Below, piece after piece: positions 15,260-24,441 of a DNA stretch of 64,000 nucleotides (positions within the stretch are counted from its first letter, which is position 1; the number at the start of each line of letters is the position of its first letter). This stretch comes from JALYXV01 sp963791545 (GTDB taxonomy: Bacteria > Actinomycetota > Acidimicrobiia > Acidimicrobiales > Palsa-688): assembly GCA_963791545.1 (NCBI GenBank), contig CAWBSR010000015.1, positions 682,001 to 746,000 on the forward strand. The letters run 5' to 3'. The notes under the pieces were generated by a model. That model was not told the origin of the DNA, searched no databases, and was given only the letters and a program-made list of their open reading frames with translations. A program made the position numbers and the translations under genes.

Positions 15260-17856
15260 TGGACGACCGAGCGGCGGGCCGCCGTCCGGTCACCCGCCGA
15301 TCGGTCAGCGACAGGGCGGAACCATCGCGAGGGCACCCGGTGGACCCCGACAAGGACATGGGCTACCCCGAGGTAAGGAGACCCAGGGCCCCGGTTCCCG
15401 TGCGCCGTCCTCGCCAACCCCCCCGGGAGGCGGCTCCGCCGGCGCGCGGGGCGGCCAGCGCCCGTAGGCCCCCGCCCGGCAAGGCCCGGGGGGAGGGCGG
15501 CGGCTCTCGGCGTTGGGTTTTGCCAAAAAGTCGCGTCAGGACATCACTTTTTGGCAGAACGCAAGCCCAAGACCGCCACGACCACCCTGCCGTGGAATCG
15601 GCGGCCAACCCTCGCCAGCCCCGCCGGAGTGGCCGCACTTCGGCGGGGCCGGGCGGCGCCGGCGGTCCTGACCGACCCGGCCGACCCGGCCAACCCGGGC
15701 GTCCCGGTCGATCAGACGGTCGGGGTTCTGGGGGTGGGGGCCGCTACCAGCCGACCCACCGCGCCTCGCGCCAGCTCGGCCTGCCGCCGCGCAATCGCCG
15801 GCGGATGGCCTTCATGCTGCTCGCCTTTACTCTGGTGTTCGCAGCCATTGCCGCCCGGTTGGTTTCGATCCAGGCCATCTCGGCCGACCACTATCTCGCC
15901 GTGGGTCTCTCACAGCGCCTGACGACCACCTCCCTGCCGGGGCAACGGGGCACCATTTTCGACCGCACCGGCCAGGAGCTGGCGGTATCCATACCCCAGG
16001 CGACCATCTGGGCGGACCCTCAACTGGTGACCGATCCCACCTCTGAGGCGGCCCGGCTGGCGCCGATTCTCGGACTCGACCAGAGCGCGGTGGCGGGAAA
16101 GCTCCGCAATGCCGGGCAATTCGTGTTCCTGGCCCACAAGGTCGACGACGCCGTGGCCGCCGGCGTCGCCGGGTTGAAACTGCCGGGCGTCTTCGCGATG
16201 CCGGAGCCGAAACGTTTCCTGCCCGCGGGCTCGTTGGCGCTGCCGCTAATCGGCTCGGTCGGCGCCGATGAGAGCGGCCTCGCGGGTCTCGAGGCGGAGT
16301 ACAACCGGCAACTGGCGGGCCGGCCCGGAAAGCTGGTCGAGGAGCGCGACCCGAAGGGCAGTCAGATCCCGGGCGGCTACCGCCAGTACCAGGCGCCGGT
16401 CAACGGCCAGGATCTTGTTCTCACCATCGACGAGGCGCTGCAGGCGCAAACCGAGCAGGCGCTGGCCAACCAGATCGTGGCGGCCAAGGCCAAAAGTGGC
16501 ACCGCCGCCATCATGGACACCAGCACCGGTGAGCTGCTGGCCGTGGCCAGCCTCACCGCCCAGCCGACCACCACCTCGAGCACCACCACCGCCAACCCGA
16601 CCTGCCCCGCCACCGCCTTGTTGGCCGCCGGCACCGCGACCGGCACCGCCACGACCGCCATCCCGCCCACCGCCAAGACGCCGGCCGCGCCCGCCACCTG
16701 CCCGCCGACCCCCTCGGCCAGCGCCAGCCCCTTCACCAATGTGTTCGAACCCGGTTCCATGAGCAAGCTGGTGACCATCTCGGCGGCCTTGGAAGGTGGT
16801 GTGATGGTGCCCTCGGATCATTTCTCGGTGCCCGATTCTCTCAAGCTGTCCGACGCCACCTTCCACGACGCCGAGAGCCACCCGGTCGAGAACTGGAGCG
16901 TCACCGACATCCTCGCCAACTCCTCCAATGTCGGTACCATCACCGTCGCCGAGAAGCTGGGTAAGCAACGCCTGAACGCGGCCTTGGCCGCGTTCGGCTT
17001 CGGCCAGCCTACGGGCGTTGGGTTTCCGGGCGAGTCCGGCGGGCTGGTGCCGAAGGCGACCGATTGGTCAGACACGTCGATTGGGACCATCGCCATCGGC
17101 CAAGGTGTAGCGGTGACCGCGATACAGATGCTGGCCGCCTACAACACCATCGCCAACGGCGGCATGTACGTCGCCCCGAAACTGGTGGCCGCGACGGTGG
17201 ACGCCAAAGGCCTCAGCCACCCGACGCCGCCGTCACCGCAACACCGCGTGGTATCCCCAACCGTGGCCCAGGGGATGACGACCATGCTCGGCGAGGTGGT
17301 TCGCGTCGGTACCGGCCAGACTGCCAAGGTCGCCGGCTACACGGTGGCCGGCAAGACAGGCACCGCCCTCGAGCCCCTCCCCGGCACTCGCGGGTATATG
17401 AACGGTGTGTACACCTCTGGTTTCGCAGGCTTCGTTCCTGCCGAACACCCCCAGCTCACTGCCATCGTGGTCATCGACCAGACGCCGCTGTTCGGGGCCA
17501 CCGCGGCCGCCCCCATGTTCGCCGCCATCGCCGGCGAGGCCCTGCGGGAGTTCCGGATCGCCCCCCTCCCGCCCCAGCCGCCGCCCCCCGGGGTGCCGCT
17601 GGCCACCGCGGCCACGGCCCAGGCGGCGGGCGAGATCATCCCGCCCCTCGGTCAGACGGGCAAGGGCCCCGCCGCCCGGGTGAGCCATCCCGCTTCGTCC
17701 ACGACGCACACCAGCCCCACCGGGCTCGCGAAACCAATGACGTCCACGACGCCCACCACCGCGCCGCCGCCGACGACGGCCGCCGCCCGGGCGCCCGGCC
17801 GAGGTACCGGCGCCCCCGCGTCATCGACCACCACGTCGCCTCCGGCGCAGCACTGA
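15259..17856 (+). CDS. ftsI: peptidoglycan transpeptidase FtsI (class B PBP)
   Basis: Septal transpeptidase that cross-links peptidoglycan with FtsW. The 865 residues are long for the family. Residues 1-180 are a Pro/Arg/Gly-rich cytoplasmic extension. A membrane helix lies at ~183-205, then the PBP dimerisation domain (GQRGTIFDRTGQELA) and the transpeptidase domain with Ser500 in GSMSK (SxxK), S555-S-N (SxN) and K699-TGT. Two oddities are noted. A REP-like palindrome is read in frame at residues 87-101. A Thr/Ala/Pro low-complexity insert of ~55 residues (about 433-488) sits just before the SxxK motif. A Thr/Pro tail follows the catalytic domain. TAATG coupling to the upstream gene. Confidence 0.93.
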   Translation: MDDRAAGRRPVTRRSVSDRAEPSRGHPVDPDKDMGYPEVRRPRAPVPVRRPRQPPREAAPPARGAASARRPPPGKARGEGGGSRRWVLPKSRVRTSLFGRTQAQDRHDHPAVESAANPRQPRRSGRTSAGPGGAGGPDRPGRPGQPGRPGRSDGRGSGGGGRYQPTHRASRQLGLPPRNRRRMAFMLLAFTLVFAAIAARLVSIQAISADHYLAVGLSQRLTTTSLPGQRGTIFDRTGQELAVSIPQATIWADPQLVTDPTSEAARLAPILGLDQSAVAGKLRNAGQFVFLAHKVDDAVAAGVAGLKLPGVFAMPEPKRFLPAGSLALPLIGSVGADESGLAGLEAEYNRQLAGRPGKLVEERDPKGSQIPGGYRQYQAPVNGQDLVLTIDEALQAQTEQALANQIVAAKAKSGTAAIMDTSTGELLAVASLTAQPTTTSSTTTANPTCPATALLAAGTATGTATTAIPPTAKTPAAPATCPPTPSASASPFTNVFEPGSMSKLVTISAALEGGVMVPSDHFSVPDSLKLSDATFHDAESHPVENWSVTDILANSSNVGTITVAEKLGKQRLNAALAAFGFGQPTGVGFPGESGGLVPKATDWSDTSIGTIAIGQGVAVTAIQMLAAYNTIANGGMYVAPKLVAATVDAKGLSHPTPPSPQHRVVSPTVAQGMTTMLGEVVRVGTGQTAKVAGYTVAGKTGTALEPLPGTRGYMNGVYTSGFAGFVPAEHPQLTAIVVIDQTPLFGATAAAPMFAAIAGEALREFRIAPLPPQPPPPGVPLATAATAQAAGEIIPPLGQTGKGPAARVSHPASSTTHTSPTGLAKPMTSTTPTTAPPPTTAAARAPGRGTGAPASSTTTSPPAQH
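15517..15560. repeat. REP-like palindrome, copy 1 (inside ftsI)
   Basis: Arms GTTTTGCCAAAAAGT (15517-15531) and ACTTTTTGGCAGAAC (15546-15560) pair over 15 bp with one T-G wobble. The 14-base centre is CGCGTCAGGACATC. Copy 2 at 53560-53603 has the same arms and spacer length and matches at 39 of 44 bases. The AT-rich arms stand out against the surrounding GC-rich DNA. The element starts exactly on a codon boundary and reads VLPKSRVRTSLFGRT in FtsI. Confidence 0.85.
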
Positions 17857-17865
17857 ATCCAGACC

Positions 17866-19371
17866 GTGCGCCTCGACGCGTTGCTGGCCGACGCTGATCT
17901 CACCGCTGCCGATGTCGCGGTAGGCCAGATCCTGGGCGAGCCGTCGCTGACCGAGGTCGCCGACATCACCCTGCAGTCGGAGTCGGCGGGCCCGGGAACA
18001 CTCTTCTGTTGCGTCCCCGGGCAGCGATTCGACGGCCACGACTTCGCGCCCGCGGCGGTGGCCGCCGGGGCGACGGCACTGCTGTGCCAGCGCCGTCTGG
18101 CGCTCCCGGTGGCCCAGGTGGTCGTTCCCGAGGTCCGGGCCGCCATGGGCCCGGTGGCCGCGGCGCTGTACGGGCATCCCGCCCGAGATCTCACTGTCGT
18201 CGGGGTGACTGGCACCAACGGCAAGACGACCACGACCTCGCTCCTCGAGGCCATCTTCCAGGCGGCTGGCCTCCCGGCGGCCACCATCGGTACGCTTTCA
18301 GGCGCTCGCACCACGCCGGAGGCTCCGGTGCTGCAGGCGACACTGGCCAGGTTCCGATCCGAGGGGCGGGCGGCGGTTGCCATGGAGGTTTCCTCCCACG
18401 CCCTGGTGCAGCACCGAGTAGACGGCATCTCCTTCGCTGCCGCAATCTTCACCAACCTCACCCAGGACCACCTCGACTACCACGCCACCATGGAGGACTA
18501 CTTCGAAGCCAAAGCCCGGCTGTTCGAGCCGGGGCGCGCCGCGGTGGCCGTCATCAATGCCGACGATCCCTGGGGGAAGCGCCTCTTGGACCGGGTGCGC
18601 CAGGTGCGGGGTGGATCGGAAGCGGGCCCCGGGCGCCCGGCGGCTGTCCCGTTTTCCCTCGCCGATCTCGACCAGCTGGTGATCCGCCCCGAAGGGAGCC
18701 GGTTCCTATGGCAGGGTAGTGAGGTTCGGCTGCGCCTCAGTGGGCGTTTCAATGTGTGCAACGCCCTGGCCGCGGCCACCGCGGCGGCGGCACTCGGCAT
18801 CGAGGGCGACGCCATCGTGGCGGGCCTGGAACAGGTGGACACCGTGCGGGGCCGCTTCGAGCCCATCCGGGGGGGCCAGCCATTTCTGGTGCTGGTGGAT
18901 TACGCCCATACCCCGGACGGGTTGGAACAGGCGCTCATGGCGGCCCGGGAACTGGCCGACGCCGGCCACGGCCGGGTGCTGGTCGTCTTCGGGGCCGGCG
19001 GTGACCGCGATCAGGCCAAGCGCCCCCTCATGGGGGCGGTGGCCGCCCAGTTGGCCGACCTGGCCGTCTTGACGTCGGACAATCCCCGCAGCGAGGATCC
19101 ACAGCGCATCATCGACCAGGTGGCCGCGGGCGCCCGGACAGCCCAACGAGGTCACGGGGCCCATGGTAAAGGTCAACTTGAAGTCGAGCCTGATCGGGAG
19201 GCGGCTATACGCGGGGCCATCCAGGCGGCGGCCGCCAACGACGTAGTGGTGATCGCGGGCAAGGGTCACGAAATCGTGCAGGAGGTGGCGGGCCGGACCA
19301 TCGCCTTCGACGATGCCGAGGTGGCCCGCCAGGCGTTGGCGAACAGGGAGCGGGAGCGAGGCGGGTGGTGA
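17866..19371 (+). CDS. murE: UDP-MurNAc-tripeptide synthetase MurE
   Basis: Adds the third stem amino acid to UDP-MurNAc-L-Ala-D-Glu in the cytosol. The 501-residue protein has the ATP loop VTGTNGKTTTTSLLEAIF, the EVSSHAL and FTNLTQDHLDYH segments, and DYAHTPDGLE. DNPRSEDP, the arginine-containing motif associated with meso-diaminopimelate, suggests DAP-type peptidoglycan. KGHE near the C-terminus is also typical. GTG start, 9 bp after ftsI. The next gene is mraY after only 4 bp; the usual murF is missing here. Confidence 0.95.
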   Translation: MRLDALLADADLTAADVAVGQILGEPSLTEVADITLQSESAGPGTLFCCVPGQRFDGHDFAPAAVAAGATALLCQRRLALPVAQVVVPEVRAAMGPVAAALYGHPARDLTVVGVTGTNGKTTTTSLLEAIFQAAGLPAATIGTLSGARTTPEAPVLQATLARFRSEGRAAVAMEVSSHALVQHRVDGISFAAAIFTNLTQDHLDYHATMEDYFEAKARLFEPGRAAVAVINADDPWGKRLLDRVRQVRGGSEAGPGRPAAVPFSLADLDQLVIRPEGSRFLWQGSEVRLRLSGRFNVCNALAAATAAAALGIEGDAIVAGLEQVDTVRGRFEPIRGGQPFLVLVDYAHTPDGLEQALMAARELADAGHGRVLVVFGAGGDRDQAKRPLMGAVAAQLADLAVLTSDNPRSEDPQRIIDQVAAGARTAQRGHGAHGKGQLEVEPDREAAIRGAIQAAAANDVVVIAGKGHEIVQEVAGRTIAFDDAEVARQALANRERERGGW

Positions 19372-19375
19372 ACTC

Positions 19376-20404
19376 GTGACCGCGGTCCTCATCTCGGCCG
19401 GCACCGCGCTGCTGGTGTCGATCCTGGCCACCCCGCTGCTCATCCGGTGGCTGCGGACCCACGGAATCGGCCAGCAGATCCGCGAGGACGGCCCCGGGCA
19501 CCACCTGGTGAAGGCGGGGACGCCGACCATGGGCGGCCTGGCGATCATGGCCGCCGCCCTGGTCGGCTACCTGGCCGCCCATGTCAAAACGGTCTTCACC
19601 GAGCGGGGGCTCCTGGCGATGCTGGCCATCGGCGGGGCCGCCCTGGTGGGCTTCGCCGACGACTGGATCAAGGTGCGCCGCCAGCGCAGCCTGGGACTCA
19701 ACAAGCGGGCCAAGGTCGCGGGCCAGTTGCTGATCGGGATCGCCTTCGCGGGGGCGTGCGTGTACTGGCAAAAGGTCGACACCCACCTCTCGTTCACCAG
19801 CGCCAAGCCGCTCAGCGTGAGCCTCGGGCACGTCGGGTGGCTGATATTCGCAGTGCTGGTCCTGGTGGGGTGCACCAACGCCGTCAACCTGACCGACGGG
19901 CTCGACGGGCTGGCGGCGGGGTCATCGGTGTTCGGCTTCGCCGCCTTCACGGTCATCGGCTTCTACCAGTTCAAGCATCTGAACCTCTATCACAACCCGG
20001 CATCGCTGGATGAAGCGGTCATCGCGGCGGCACTCCTCGGGGCCTGCGCCGGCTTCTTGTGGTGGAACGCGGCCCCGGCTGACATCTTCATGGGCGACAC
20101 TGGCTCGCTCGGCATCGGCGCTGCCCTGGCGGCCCTGGCCCTGCTCCAGAACGTGGACTTGTTGCTGCCCGTGATCGGCGGCCTGTTCGTGTTCGAGACC
20201 CTGTCGGTGATGATCCAGGTGTTCGCCTTCCGGGTGCTGCACCGCCGGGTGTTCAAGATGGCGCCCATCCACCACCATTTCGAGCTGCTGGGCTGGCCCG
20301 AGACCACGGTCATCGTGCGCTTCTGGATCCTGGCGGGGATGTGCACCGCGGTCGCGCTGGGGCTGTTCTACACCGACTTCCTGGCCCACGGGGGGACCGG
20401 GTGA
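19376..20404 (+). CDS. mraY: phospho-MurNAc-pentapeptide transferase MraY
   Basis: Integral membrane enzyme that transfers phospho-MurNAc-pentapeptide to undecaprenyl phosphate to make lipid I. The 342-residue protein has about ten membrane helices and the signatures KAGTPTMGGL, GFADDWIKV, the aspartate-rich NAVNLTDGLDGLAAG, FMGDTGSLG and the cytoplasmic loop APIHHHFELLGWPE. GTG 19376 is chosen because the first membrane helix begins at once. The stop overlaps the murD start (GTGA). Confidence 0.95.
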   Translation: MTAVLISAGTALLVSILATPLLIRWLRTHGIGQQIREDGPGHHLVKAGTPTMGGLAIMAAALVGYLAAHVKTVFTERGLLAMLAIGGAALVGFADDWIKVRRQRSLGLNKRAKVAGQLLIGIAFAGACVYWQKVDTHLSFTSAKPLSVSLGHVGWLIFAVLVLVGCTNAVNLTDGLDGLAAGSSVFGFAAFTVIGFYQFKHLNLYHNPASLDEAVIAAALLGACAGFLWWNAAPADIFMGDTGSLGIGAALAALALLQNVDLLLPVIGGLFVFETLSVMIQVFAFRVLHRRVFKMAPIHHHFELLGWPETTVIVRFWILAGMCTAVALGLFYTDFLAHGGTG

Positions 20405-21837
20405 GCGCCGTCATGGTGGTCGGCTTCCGGGTCACCGGCCGCTCCGTCGCCGCCTACCTGCGCCAGCGGGGCGACGCCGTCGTCGTCGTCGAGGACGACC
20501 CCACCGAGGAGCGCCGGCGGCAGGCCCAGGCGCTGGGCGCCAGCTTCCTCGCGTGCCCCGGTGTCGATGAACTGCGGGCCGCGGTCTCGGCGTGCCGGCT
20601 GATCGTCCCGAGCCCCGGCATTCCCGTCAGTCATCCCGTCTACCGCCTGGCCGCCGAGGCGGGCGTGGCGGTGCACTCCGAGATCGAGTTGGGATGGGAG
20701 CGGTTGCAGGGTAGGAGGGGGGAAAAGGAGGCGGCCCCGAGCCCGGCCAGCGCTGCCCGCGGGCCTCGCCTGGTGGCGGTCACCGGGACCAACGGAAAGA
20801 CGACGGTCACCAGTCTGATCGCTTCGATGTTGGTGGAATCGGACCAGGTGGCGGTGGCGGCAGGCAACATCGGCCTGCCGTTCATCGACGCCGCCGGTCT
20901 CGACGCCGACGTGCTGGTCAACGAGGTGTCGTCGTTCCAGCTCCAGTTCACGCAGCGCTTCCATCCCGCCGTGAGCTGCTGGCTCAACCTGGCCGAGGAC
21001 CACCTGGACTGGCACCCGACCATGGCGCACTACGCCGCCGCCAAAGCCCGCATCTGGGCCGCCCAGGCGGCGGGTGATGTGGCGGTTCTCAACGCCGACG
21101 ACGCCGCGGTGATGGCGGCGGCTGCGGACCCCGATCACGGTGTCCCCGCCGGAGTGGCCATCGTGACCTTCTCCTGCGCGGCCGGGATACCGGCGGCCGG
21201 GGCCGACTATCACGTCACCGCCGAGGGTGTCATGGTGGGACCCGAGGGCGTCGAGGTGCTGGCTGTCGCCGAGCTGCCGCGGTCACTGCCCCTCGACGTG
21301 GCCAACTCGCTGGCCGCGGCGGCAACCGCCCGAGCCGCCGGCGCCTCGTTGGATGGTTGCCGGGCCGCCCTGCGCCACTTCTTGGGCCTGCCCCACCGGG
21401 TCCAGTTGGTGGCGGAGCATCAAGGGGTCCGCTGGTACGACGACTCCAAGTCGACCACGCCCGCCTCGGTGCTGGCTGCGGTCGCCGGCTTCAGGTCGGT
21501 GGTGCTGATCGCCGGCGGACGAAACAAGGGCCTCGACCTCGGCGTGCTCAGCCGCACCGCCCCCCCGGTGCGCCGGGTGGTCGCCATCGGTGACGCGGCC
21601 GCCGAGGTCGTGGAGGCGTTCTCGGGGTTGGTCCCGGTCACGCGCGCCGCCACCATGGCGGCGGCCGTTTCCGACGCCGCCCAGGTCGTGGAACCCGGCG
21701 ATGTGGTATTGCTCTCGCCCGGCTGCGCCTCGTTCGACTGGTATCACTCCTATGCCGAGCGGGGCGAGGAGTTCACTGCCCTGGTCGCGGCTCTCGCAAG
21801 CCACGGCCGGGTCGAGAACGAAGGGAGTACCGCGTGA
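20401..21837 (+). CDS. murD: UDP-MurNAc-L-alanine:D-glutamate ligase MurD
   Basis: Adds D-glutamate to UDP-MurNAc-L-Ala in the cytosol. The 478-residue protein has an N-terminal Rossmann region (VMVVGFRVTGRSVAAYL) and VPSPGIPVSHP. The ATP loop is VTGTNGKTTVTSLIASM; NEVSSFQLQ and LNLAEDHLDWH follow. The C-terminal domain has YDDSKSTTPASVLAA and GGRNKGLDL. A short Lys/Glu/Ala-rich insert (GRRGEKEAAPSPASAARG) lies just before the ATP loop. GTGA overlaps at both ends place it firmly in the operon. Confidence 0.95.
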   Translation: MSAVMVVGFRVTGRSVAAYLRQRGDAVVVVEDDPTEERRRQAQALGASFLACPGVDELRAAVSACRLIVPSPGIPVSHPVYRLAAEAGVAVHSEIELGWERLQGRRGEKEAAPSPASAARGPRLVAVTGTNGKTTVTSLIASMLVESDQVAVAAGNIGLPFIDAAGLDADVLVNEVSSFQLQFTQRFHPAVSCWLNLAEDHLDWHPTMAHYAAAKARIWAAQAAGDVAVLNADDAAVMAAAADPDHGVPAGVAIVTFSCAAGIPAAGADYHVTAEGVMVGPEGVEVLAVAELPRSLPLDVANSLAAAATARAAGASLDGCRAALRHFLGLPHRVQLVAEHQGVRWYDDSKSTTPASVLAAVAGFRSVVLIAGGRNKGLDLGVLSRTAPPVRRVVAIGDAAAEVVEAFSGLVPVTRAATMAAAVSDAAQVVEPGDVVLLSPGCASFDWYHSYAERGEEFTALVAALASHGRVENEGSTA

Positions 21838-23210
21838 AGAAGATGACCGGTACCGAACGGCTGGCGGACGACGACCGGGTGCTGGCCGACCCCCGCCGCA
21901 GCCGCCGTTGGGCCGATTGCGACCTGGTGCTGATGGCGCTCATGACCGTCCTGTGCCTGATCGGGCTGGTAATGGTGCTCTCCGCGTCGTCGGTGCAGAG
22001 CCTCTACACGTTTGGCTCGCCGTGGTACTACTTCGGGCATCAGGCGTTGTGGCTGGCGTTCGGGGCGGCGGCCTTCATCCTGGCCTACCAGGTGGATTAC
22101 CGGCGGTGGCGACGGCTGGGCAAGGCGGCGGTCGTGGTTTCGCTGGCGCTGTTGGCGGCGGTGCTGTTGAGCAGCGCCCGGGTCAGCGGCGGCGGTGCCG
22201 CCCGTTGGATCGGGGTCGGGTCGTGGCGGCTGCAGCCCTCGGAGCTGGGCAAGTTGGCGCTGGTGATCTTCGCCGCCGACGTCCTCGATCGTCGCGCCGA
22301 CCGGATCCGGGAGTGGCGCTACAGCGCCGTCCCGGTCGTGCTCGCCTTCGTCGGGATGGCGGCGCTGGTCATGGCCCAGCCCGACATGGGCACCACCATG
22401 ATCCTGGCGTGCATCCTCCTCAGTTGCCTCTACGTCGCCGGCGTGTCCCTGCGGCCGTTGACCGTGCTCGTCGTCGGGGGCGCCGGGTGCGCCTTGGTGG
22501 CGGCCAAAATGGCCCCGTACCGGTGGGCCCGCATGACGGCCTTCTGGCACCCCTTCTCCGATGCCGCCAACACCGGGTACCAGTCCGCCCAGGGAGTGGT
22601 GGCGCTGGGATCCGGGCGGCTTTTCGGCCTGGGCCTGGGAGCCACCCGGGCCGCGACCGGGTACCTGCCCAACCAGTACACCGACTTCATATACGCCATC
22701 ATCGGCGAGGAGACGGGGCTGCTCGGGAGCCTGCTGGTGGTCGGTTTGTTCGTGGCCCTGGCCGTGGTCGGGGTGCGGGTGGCGTGCCGGGCCCCGGATC
22801 GTTTCGGGAGCATCCTGGCGGCCGGGATCACGGCGTGGTTGGTCGGCCAGGCGGTCATCAACATCGGGGCGGTGGTCGGCCTGGTCCCGGTGACCGGTGT
22901 GCCGCTGCCGTTCGTCTCCTTCGGGGGGTCATCGTTGATCATCGCCATGGGCGCCCTCGGCATTGTCTGCAACGTGGCCCGCCAGAGTGCCCGGGCTGGC
23001 GACGCCGGCTTTGGAGCGCGGCGGGGGAGTCACGTCCGGGCCGGGGACCCGGCTCCTGGCGGGTGGGTGGGCCCGGCAGCGGGTGGCGGGGCCTCGCCGC
23101 GGCCAGTGCCGCTCCGGCCGGTGCGGCCCGCGTCGACCAGGCCGGCGCAGCCGGTGGGGGCGGGGCCGGTCTCTGGCGGCCGAGCCGGTGGCCGCACGGG
23201 TGGCCGCTGA
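21834..23210 (+). CDS. ftsW: lipid II polymerase FtsW (SEDS family)
   Basis: SEDS glycosyltransferase that polymerises lipid II at the septum together with FtsI. The 458-residue product has about ten membrane helices. Family signatures are VMVLSASSVQSL, ARWIGVGSWRLQPSELGKLA, QPDMGTTM, the periplasmic loop with GYQSAQGVVALGSG, NQYTDFIYAIIGEETG and VPLPFVSFGGSSL. The last ~70 residues are a Gly/Pro/Arg-rich cytoplasmic tail. GTG start overlapping murD. Confidence 0.94.
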   Translation: MKKMTGTERLADDDRVLADPRRSRRWADCDLVLMALMTVLCLIGLVMVLSASSVQSLYTFGSPWYYFGHQALWLAFGAAAFILAYQVDYRRWRRLGKAAVVVSLALLAAVLLSSARVSGGGAARWIGVGSWRLQPSELGKLALVIFAADVLDRRADRIREWRYSAVPVVLAFVGMAALVMAQPDMGTTMILACILLSCLYVAGVSLRPLTVLVVGGAGCALVAAKMAPYRWARMTAFWHPFSDAANTGYQSAQGVVALGSGRLFGLGLGATRAATGYLPNQYTDFIYAIIGEETGLLGSLLVVGLFVALAVVGVRVACRAPDRFGSILAAGITAWLVGQAVINIGAVVGLVPVTGVPLPFVSFGGSSLIIAMGALGIVCNVARQSARAGDAGFGARRGSHVRAGDPAPGGWVGPAAGGGASPRPVPLRPVRPASTRPAQPVGAGPVSGGRAGGRTGGR

Positions 23211-23259
23211 CTTCTGGGCGGTGCGCCCCTGCCACCGAGGCGGGTGCCAGGATGGGGAC

Positions 23260-24441
23260 ATGCCGACGCCCGCTTCGATCGCCGCGACCGGCCGCGGGCC
23301 CGCAGCGAGGCGCCCGTGGGTCATCATCTGCGGCGGCGGGACGGCCGGCCATGTCGTGCCCGCCATCGCGGTGGGCCAGGCTTTGGTGGCGCGGGGCCAT
23401 CCGGCCGGGTCCATCCGATATCTCGGCGCCCGTCGCGGCATCGAAGGCCGGCTGGTTCCCGAGGCCGGGTTCGAGGTGACCCTGCTTGCCGGGCGGGGCT
23501 TGTTGCGCCATCTCTCTCCCGCCAATGTGCTGGCCAACCTGCGGGCGGCAGCCGGCCTGGCGGTGGCGGCAGTCCAGGGGACAGCCCTGGTGGCGCGGCA
23601 GCGACCTTCGGTCATCGTGTCGGTCGGCGGCTACGCCAGCGCCCCCGGCGTCCTGGCATCGATCCTGCTGCGGGTGCCGTTGGTCGTGATGGAGCAGAAC
23701 GCGGCACCCGGCGCCGCCAACCGGCTGGCGGCCCGGGTGGCCCGGGCCTCGGCCACTTCGTTCCCCGGGACCCCGCTGCCCCGGGCGGAAGTCACGGGGA
23801 ACCCGGTCCGTCAGGAAGTCCTCGCGGTCGATCGCAGTCCCGCGGGCCAGCTCGCAGCCCGTCACGAGCTGGGCGTGCCTGCCGAGGCGACCGTGGTGGT
23901 GGCCTTCGGCGGCTCGCTCGGCGCCCGCACCATCAACTGCGCCGTGCTGGGGCTGGCCCAGGTCTGGCGGGACCGGACGGACCTGGCCATATACCACATC
24001 GTGGGATCGAGGGACTGGGACATGATGACCGAGGCCCGCCCCGATCTGCGCGAAGACGGGCTCTGGTACCGCCAGGTGCGCTACGAGGACCGCATGGCGC
24101 TGGTCTATGCCGCCGCCGATGTCGCGGTGGGCCGGGCCGGGGCCAGCACGATCGCGGAACTGGCGGCCGTGGGGTTGCCCGCCGTGCTGATTCCTCTCCC
24201 CGGGGCCCCCAACGACCATCAGACCGCCAACGCCCGGGCCCTCGTCGATGCCGGCGCCGCCCGGATGGTCCCCGACGGCGAGGCCACGACCGAGCGGCTG
24301 GCGGAGGAGCTCTCCGGCCTCATGGACGCCACCACCCGGGCCACCATGGCGGCGGCCGCCCTCTCGGTCGCCCATCGAGACGCGGCGACCGAAGTGGCCC
24401 GGCTGGTCGAGCGGATCGGTGGCCGGCGTGGCGGCACCTGA
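23260..24441 (+). CDS. murG: lipid I GlcNAc transferase MurG
   Basis: Family 28 glycosyltransferase that adds GlcNAc to lipid I on the inner membrane face, giving lipid II. The 393-residue product has IICGGGTAGHVVPAIAVG, GGYASAPGVLAS, EQNAAPGAANRLAAR and TGNPVRQEV. The C-terminal UDP-GlcNAc site is VVVAFGGSLGART...GRAGASTIAELAAVG with PLPGAPNDHQTANA. ATG 23260 is chosen about 20 residues ahead of the glycine loop; the 49-bp gap to ftsW is the longest in this half of the operon. The stop overlaps murC (TGATG). Confidence 0.95.
   Translation: MPTPASIAATGRGPAARRPWVIICGGGTAGHVVPAIAVGQALVARGHPAGSIRYLGARRGIEGRLVPEAGFEVTLLAGRGLLRHLSPANVLANLRAAAGLAVAAVQGTALVARQRPSVIVSVGGYASAPGVLASILLRVPLVVMEQNAAPGAANRLAARVARASATSFPGTPLPRAEVTGNPVRQEVLAVDRSPAGQLAARHELGVPAEATVVVAFGGSLGARTINCAVLGLAQVWRDRTDLAIYHIVGSRDWDMMTEARPDLREDGLWYRQVRYEDRMALVYAAADVAVGRAGASTIAELAAVGLPAVLIPLPGAPNDHQTANARALVDAGAARMVPDGEATTERLAEELSGLMDATTRATMAAAALSVAHRDAATEVARLVERIGGRRGGT

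Noticed and set aside
15363..15638. Minus-strand ORF reading VLPKSDVLTRLFGKTQ within ftsI, and a similar one at 53160-53843
   Set aside because: The peptide is only the translation of the palindromic repeat; both ORFs oppose or flank well-supported genes and share nothing outside the palindrome.
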